Shown here one piece after another: positions 60,393-64,000 of a DNA stretch of 64,000 nt. The notes below the pieces were generated by a model that made no database searches, was not told where the DNA came from, and saw nothing but the letters and a program-made list of their open reading frames with translations. Origin of the DNA: Pelagibius sp. (lineage in GTDB: Bacteria > Pseudomonadota > Alphaproteobacteria > Kiloniellales > Kiloniellaceae); contig NZ_JANQKD010000035.1 of NCBI RefSeq assembly GCF_028281305.1, positions 1 to 64,000 of the forward strand. The letters are read 5' to 3'. A program made the position numbers and the translations under genes. The stretch's first letter is position 1, and each line of letters starts with the position of its first letter.

Positions 60393-61543
60393 TGGCCGAA
60401 GCGCCGCGCAGCCTTTCCGTCGGCATCGCCGGCGCTGGCGCCATCGCTTTCGGCGCTGCCGCCCTGCTGGAACAGAGCGGCCACAAGGCGGCGCTCTGGT
60501 CCCCCTCCGGCGCGCGCACCGAGCGGCTGGCAGCGGGCGAGCCATTGGTCGCCAGCGGTGCGGTCGAAGGCGCGTTCCACCCCCGCGTTGCAACCTCGGC
60601 TGCCGACCTCGCCGAGAACGCGGAGGTGATCCTGATCGCCCTGCCCGGCTATGGACACAAGGCCGTCTTCGACGCCCTCGCACCCCATCTGCGCGCCGGT
60701 CAGACCGTTCTGATTTCCTCGCACGCCTCCCTCGGCGCGCTCTATCTCTCCAGACTGCTGGCCGCACGGGGGCTGGTCCTTCCCATCGTCGCCTGGGGCA
60801 CCACCGTCACCTCGGGCCGGCAGCCGAGCCTGGTGGAGGCGCAGGTCAACACGATCCGCAGCAAGGTCGACATCTGCACCCTGCCGGAGTCCTTGGGCGC
60901 GGAGGGACTGGCCTGCTGCCAGGCGCTGTTCGGCGACCGCTTCGTCGAGCGCGACGGCCTGCTGGCCATCACCCTCAGCAACCTCAACCCGCAGAACCAC
61001 ATGGGCATCGCGCTCTGCAACATGACGCGCATGGAGCACGGCGAGGCCTGGGGCCAGGGCCTCAATGTCACGCCCAACGTCGGGCGCCTGCTGGAGGCGC
61101 TGGACCGCGAGCGTCTGGCGATCTGCGAGGCGCTCGGCCTTTCCGTGCGCACCATCTTCGAGCACTTCCACCTCTCCTTTCATGTCCCGCTGGAGAGCGT
61201 CTCGGCCATGAACCAAGAGATGCACCGCGAAGGCCGCGGCGGGACCGGCCCGGCGACGGCGGACAGCCGCTACGTGACCGAGGACGCGCCCTACGGCCTC
61301 CTGATGACCGTCAAGCTCGGTGAGCTGGCGGGCCGCCCGGCTACCCTGCACCGTGCGGGGATCGAGATTTTTTCAGCGCTCTACGGGCGCGATTTCTTTC
61401 AAGAGAACCGGCTGCTCGAGGCGCTGGGGCTCGACGACATGTCCCTGGAGGCGCTCAAACAGCTCGCCAGGGACGGTTACCCGACGGGTGAGACAAGGCT
61501 GGCGGAAGGCCGGCCTCAGCCCAACCCACAAAGCGCGGGATAA
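60392..61543 (+). CDS. NAD/NADP octopine/nopaline dehydrogenase-fold protein
   Basis: 383-residue two-domain dehydrogenase. The Rossmann part starts VGIAGAGAIAFGAAALLEQSGH (residues about 9-30), and the C-terminal helical domain holds LNPQNHMGIALCNMTRMEHGEAWG and HFHLSFHVPLESVSAMN, in the pattern of octopine/nopaline dehydrogenases, where a conserved Asn and His bind the substrate. These enzymes join or split an amino acid and an oxo acid. The start is the ATG at 60392 (a GTG at 60389 is also possible), GAGGAAG lies upstream, and there is overlap with the AhpD-like gene. With the importer it suggests breakdown of an opine-like or N-substituted amino compound. Confidence 0.83.
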   Translation: MAEAPRSLSVGIAGAGAIAFGAAALLEQSGHKAALWSPSGARTERLAAGEPLVASGAVEGAFHPRVATSAADLAENAEVILIALPGYGHKAVFDALAPHLRAGQTVLISSHASLGALYLSRLLAARGLVLPIVAWGTTVTSGRQPSLVEAQVNTIRSKVDICTLPESLGAEGLACCQALFGDRFVERDGLLAITLSNLNPQNHMGIALCNMTRMEHGEAWGQGLNVTPNVGRLLEALDRERLAICEALGLSVRTIFEHFHLSFHVPLESVSAMNQEMHREGRGGTGPATADSRYVTEDAPYGLLMTVKLGELAGRPATLHRAGIEIFSALYGRDFFQENRLLEALGLDDMSLEALKQLARDGYPTGETRLAEGRPQPNPQSAG

Positions 61544-61601
61544 CACCGCGCACCCGAAACGTCCGGCAATCAGTGAAAACCAAGAAAGAGGGGAAAGAGA
61601 G

Positions 61602-62708
61602 ATGAGCAAGATTACGACAAACAGACGCCGCTTCATCAAGGGCGCCGCAGCGGGCGCTGCCGTGCTTGCCGCACCGGCCGTCTGGCGCAGTTCCGCGCGG
61701 GCCTCCGACGTGGTCAACGTCTGGACCTATGCCAACTTCATCCCCGACGACTTCAAGGCCGAGTTCGAAAAGGAAACCGGCATCGAGGTCCGCATCCGCC
61801 TTGTCGACGACCAGGGCAAGCAGTTCAACCTGCTGGCCGCCGAGGCCCCAAACCCGACTGCCGATGTGGTGACCGTGGCCGGGCACCGCTTCCTGCAGTT
61901 CATCGACTCGGAGCTTCTGGCGCCCATGGACACCGGCCGCTTGAAAAACTGGGGCACCATCAACCCGGTCTATTCGGAAAGCGACTGGGCCACCATCAAC
62001 GGCAACAAGTGGGGCGCGCCGATCCTCTCGGGTGCCGAAATCATGGCCTACAACAGCGAAGAGGTGACGCCGGAGGAAGCCAGGTCCTGGGACATCATGT
62101 TCGATGACAAGTACGCCGGCCGCACCGCCTACATCATTCAGGACATGATGTCGGTGATGATCCTGGCCAAGGGCTATGACGGCAACATGATCGAGTACAT
62201 GGACAACCCCGCACAGGCCGCCGCCATCGTCGAGGAGGTGCGTGACTTCCTGATCTCCCACAAGGACAAGGTGCGCAAATTCTACGACTCCGGCGCCGAG
62301 ATCCAGCAGATGTTCATCAACCAGGACGTCGTCCTGGCCCACGCCTGGAACGGCCCCATCTCCAAGCTGATCATGGACGGCTTCCCGGTGCGCATGACCA
62401 TTCCCAAGGAAGGCTCCTACGGCTTCGTCTACACCTTGAACGTCGCCAACAACGGTCCCAATTCGGACAACGCCTACAAGCTGCTCGACGCCCTGCTCGC
62501 GTCTTCCCAGGTCGGCGCCGAGATGACCAAGGCCTCCGGTTTCATCTCAACCTTCAAGGGCGCCGATGCGCACCTGAGCGAGCTGGAGAAGAAAGCCGCG
62601 TCCTTCACCGAAGAAGAGCTTGAGGGTCTGCGCTTCTTCCGCGCCGAGGCCAACAAGATGAAGTACGAACTGCTGGACCCGGCGGTCGAACAGATCAAGG
62701 CCGCCTGA
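61602..62708 (+). CDS. ABC transporter binding protein, PotD/PotF type, with Tat signal
   Basis: 368-residue periplasmic protein. The twin-arginine signal is NRRRFIKGAAAGAAVLAAP, cleaved near SARASD. The mature part VVNVWTYANFIPDDFKAEFEKETG is typical of polyamine-type binding proteins. An AAGAGGGGAAAGAGAG region precedes the ATG at 61602. Polyamine-binding Asp and Trp positions were not checked one by one, so polyamine, opine or another small cation are all possible. It leads two permease genes; the last runs off the window. Confidence 0.92.
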   Translation: MSKITTNRRRFIKGAAAGAAVLAAPAVWRSSARASDVVNVWTYANFIPDDFKAEFEKETGIEVRIRLVDDQGKQFNLLAAEAPNPTADVVTVAGHRFLQFIDSELLAPMDTGRLKNWGTINPVYSESDWATINGNKWGAPILSGAEIMAYNSEEVTPEEARSWDIMFDDKYAGRTAYIIQDMMSVMILAKGYDGNMIEYMDNPAQAAAIVEEVRDFLISHKDKVRKFYDSGAEIQQMFINQDVVLAHAWNGPISKLIMDGFPVRMTIPKEGSYGFVYTLNVANNGPNSDNAYKLLDALLASSQVGAEMTKASGFISTFKGADAHLSELEKKAASFTEEELEGLRFFRAEANKMKYELLDPAVEQIKAA

Positions 62709-62729
62709 GGCAGCGGAGCCTGTGAGGCG

Positions 62730-62752
62730 GGGGCGTCCAGAGCGGACGCCCC
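62730..62752. terminator. Stem-loop between binding-protein and permease genes
   Basis: GGGGCGTCC (62730-62738), loop AGAGC, GGACGCCCC (62744-62752): a perfect 9-bp stem followed by TTCTTC. It lies 21 bases after the binding-protein stop and 38 bases before the permease start. Confidence 0.55.
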
Positions 62753-62790
62753 TTCTTCACCGCCACGCCACAGGCAGCGGGAAAGGCCGT

Positions 62791-63777
62791 ATGGCACAAA
62801 GCGATTCCAAACTCGCCGGCGTCGAGCGCGCGGGAGCAAGCGGTAACGGCCGCAGTTTCTGGGGCCGGCTGCTGACCAGCGACCTCTATCAGGCTGTCTC
62901 CGCGGTGCTGTTCAAGACCCAACGGCGGCGGTTCTGGCTGCTGGCCAGCTTCCCGCTGTTCTGGGTGGTCTTCGCCCACCTCGGACCGATCCTGCGCATG
63001 TTCTGGATCAGCTTCCTCGATTCCTATCCGCCCACCGCCGGCACGGTGCCGCAGCTCACCCTGGCCAACTGGGGCAAGTTCTTCGAGGACGCGATCTTCG
63101 TTATGCCCTACTTCCGCACGCTGGGCTTCGCCTTCGTGCTGACGCTTTCGACCCTGATCCTCACCTACCCCGTCGCCTACTTCCTCGCAAAACACGTCCG
63201 CCGCAACCGCCAGATGCTTTTTCTGCTCATCCTCCTGATCCCCTTCTGGGTCGGGGAGATCGTGCGCACCTATGCCATCATGATCCTGCTGGGCAACAAC
63301 GGCGCCGTGAACCTGATCCTGAAGTTCCTCGGCCTCATCGACCGGCCGATCCCCTTCATGTACACCAGCTTCTCCCTGGGGATCGGCATCATCTACCTGA
63401 CCTCGCTCTACATGCTGCTGCCGCTCTACTCGGCGCTGGAGAAGATCCCCAACACCTATCTTGAGGCTGCCGCCGATCTGGGCGCCGGCTCCTGGACACG
63501 GTTCTGGCGGGTGACCCTGCCGCTCTCGAAGGAAGGCATCGCCTCCGGCTGCACTCTGGTGTTCCTGATCTCCACCGGCTACTACGCCACGCCGGTGCTG
63601 CTGGGCGGGCCGAGTACCACCGTCTTTGCCGAGACCATCGCCGGCTTCTTCCACGTCGCCGGCGACCAGTGGCCGGTGGGCGCGGCCTTCGCCTCCATCA
63701 TGCTGATCACCACCCTCACGGCAGCGGCCATCTTCCTGAAGATCATGGGCCGCAGTGGAAAAGGGATGATGGAATGA
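62791..63777 (+). CDS. ABC transporter permease, PotB/PotH type
   Basis: 328-residue permease with a cytoplasmic N-terminus of about 55 residues and six helices. The EAA loop is YLEAAADLGAGSWTRFWRVTLP, and the WVGEIVRTYAIMILLG block is usual for PotB-like proteins. The ATG at 62791 has GAAAGG upstream; an earlier frame from 62722 would start inside the stem-loop region. Its stop overlaps the next permease start (ATGA). Confidence 0.92.
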   Translation: MAQSDSKLAGVERAGASGNGRSFWGRLLTSDLYQAVSAVLFKTQRRRFWLLASFPLFWVVFAHLGPILRMFWISFLDSYPPTAGTVPQLTLANWGKFFEDAIFVMPYFRTLGFAFVLTLSTLILTYPVAYFLAKHVRRNRQMLFLLILLIPFWVGEIVRTYAIMILLGNNGAVNLILKFLGLIDRPIPFMYTSFSLGIGIIYLTSLYMLLPLYSALEKIPNTYLEAAADLGAGSWTRFWRVTLPLSKEGIASGCTLVFLISTGYYATPVLLGGPSTTVFAETIAGFFHVAGDQWPVGAAFASIMLITTLTAAAIFLKIMGRSGKGMME

Positions 63778-64000
63778 CGCGCCACACCCGCATCCTGATG
63801 TCGGTCATCTACTGGGCCTTCATCGTCTATCTCTTCGTGCCACTGGTGCTGATGGTGATGATGGGCTTCAAGGACTCGAAGTTCATCGGCTTTCCGATCC
63901 GCGGCTGGACCCTGGAGTGGTACACGGGCATCTTTCAGGATGCCGAGATACTGGGCGTCTTCGGCTACTCGATGGCGATTGCAATTGCCAGCACCGTCCT
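63774..64000 (+). CDS. ABC transporter permease, PotC/PotI type (3' end outside window)
   Basis: About 75 N-terminal residues of a second permease. It starts in an ATGA overlap with the PotB-type gene and reads ILMSVIYWAFIVYLFVPLVL as its first membrane helix, then FKDSKFIGFPIRGWTLEWYTGIF, the typical PotC-like loop before the second helix (YSMAIAIASTV). The ATPase of this importer is not in the window and is probably encoded downstream. Confidence 0.88.
   Translation, partial: MTRHTRILMSVIYWAFIVYLFVPLVLMVMMGFKDSKFIGFPIRGWTLEWYTGIFQDAEILGVFGYSMAIAIASTV

Noticed and set aside
1-64000. tRNA, rRNA, insertion sequences, integrases or att sites
   Set aside because: No recognisable RNA genes, transposase motifs or long terminal repeats were seen on reading either strand; a covariance-model search was not possible.

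Overview
The window is GC-rich, almost fully coding bacterial DNA without rRNA, tRNA, mobile-element or CRISPR signals. Gene style (Tat-exported binding proteins, many ATGA/GTGA-coupled genes, DRL, EryA-like and SorC-type proteins best known from Rhizobiales, DUF465 and AraC/LysR/LacI regulators) points to an alphaproteobacterium, probably a Rhodospirillales-like or rhizobial lineage. It reads as a catabolic region for small polyols, sugars and sugar derivatives: six ABC importers, one TRAP importer and one MFS carrier in 64 kb, each beside dedicated enzymes and often a local regulator.

Layout. (1) 1-9895, plus strand: a polyol-type ABC importer with two different ATPases, then an EryA-like FGGY kinase, a 2-hydroxyacid dehydrogenase-like protein, a GlpD/EryB-like flavoprotein and a class II aldolase, mostly joined by 4-base overlaps. 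(2) 9892-11245, minus: two unrecognised proteins. (3) 11308-22921: a divergent pair of operons. To the left are a binding protein, two permeases, an ATPase and a PfkB kinase. To the right are DRL (DXP reductoisomerase-like), an acetoin-dehydrogenase-type E1 alpha/E1 beta/E2 and a SorC-family regulator. TGAACA/TGTTCA half-sites lie in the shared promoter region. (4) 23221-25843: an NMT1/SsuA-type ABC importer. (5) 25856-35424: an ABC importer with unusual permeases, a GH63-like glycosidase, a LacI regulator and a divergent GH13_18 phosphorylase, together suggesting glucosylglycerate-type compatible-solute use. (6) 35434-39149: DUF465, a coiled-coil protein, an OxyR-like LysR protein and an AraC regulator. 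(7) 39180-48507, minus: a nine-gene sulfoquinovose-type operon (SDR, TRAP importer, sulfolactate-dehydrogenase-like, sulfofructose-kinase-like, aldolase, FucI-type isomerase, Gfo/Idh/MocA protein), with a divergent LacI regulator. (8) 49815-56228: an SDR, a Pot-type ABC importer and a HisD/HpsN-family dehydrogenase. (9) 56317-64000: a His-tailed MFS carrier, a flavin monooxygenase-like protein, two AhpD/CMD-fold proteins, an octopine-dehydrogenase-fold protein and another Pot-type importer running off the right edge.

The most interesting reading is region 3. If DRL runs in the direction MEP to DXP, the acetoin-type E1/E2 could split DXP (a CH3-CO-CHOH-R ketol, like acetoin) into acetyl-CoA and glyceraldehyde 3-phosphate. 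The divergent importer and PfkB kinase would supply the phosphorylated polyol. That would be a catabolic route for 2-C-methylerythritol, the reverse of the first two isoprenoid MEP steps. This is inference from gene content. Region 7 looks like a hybrid sulfoglycolysis operon. A recurring structural theme is a stem-loop between a binding-protein gene and the next gene in six of seven transport operons.
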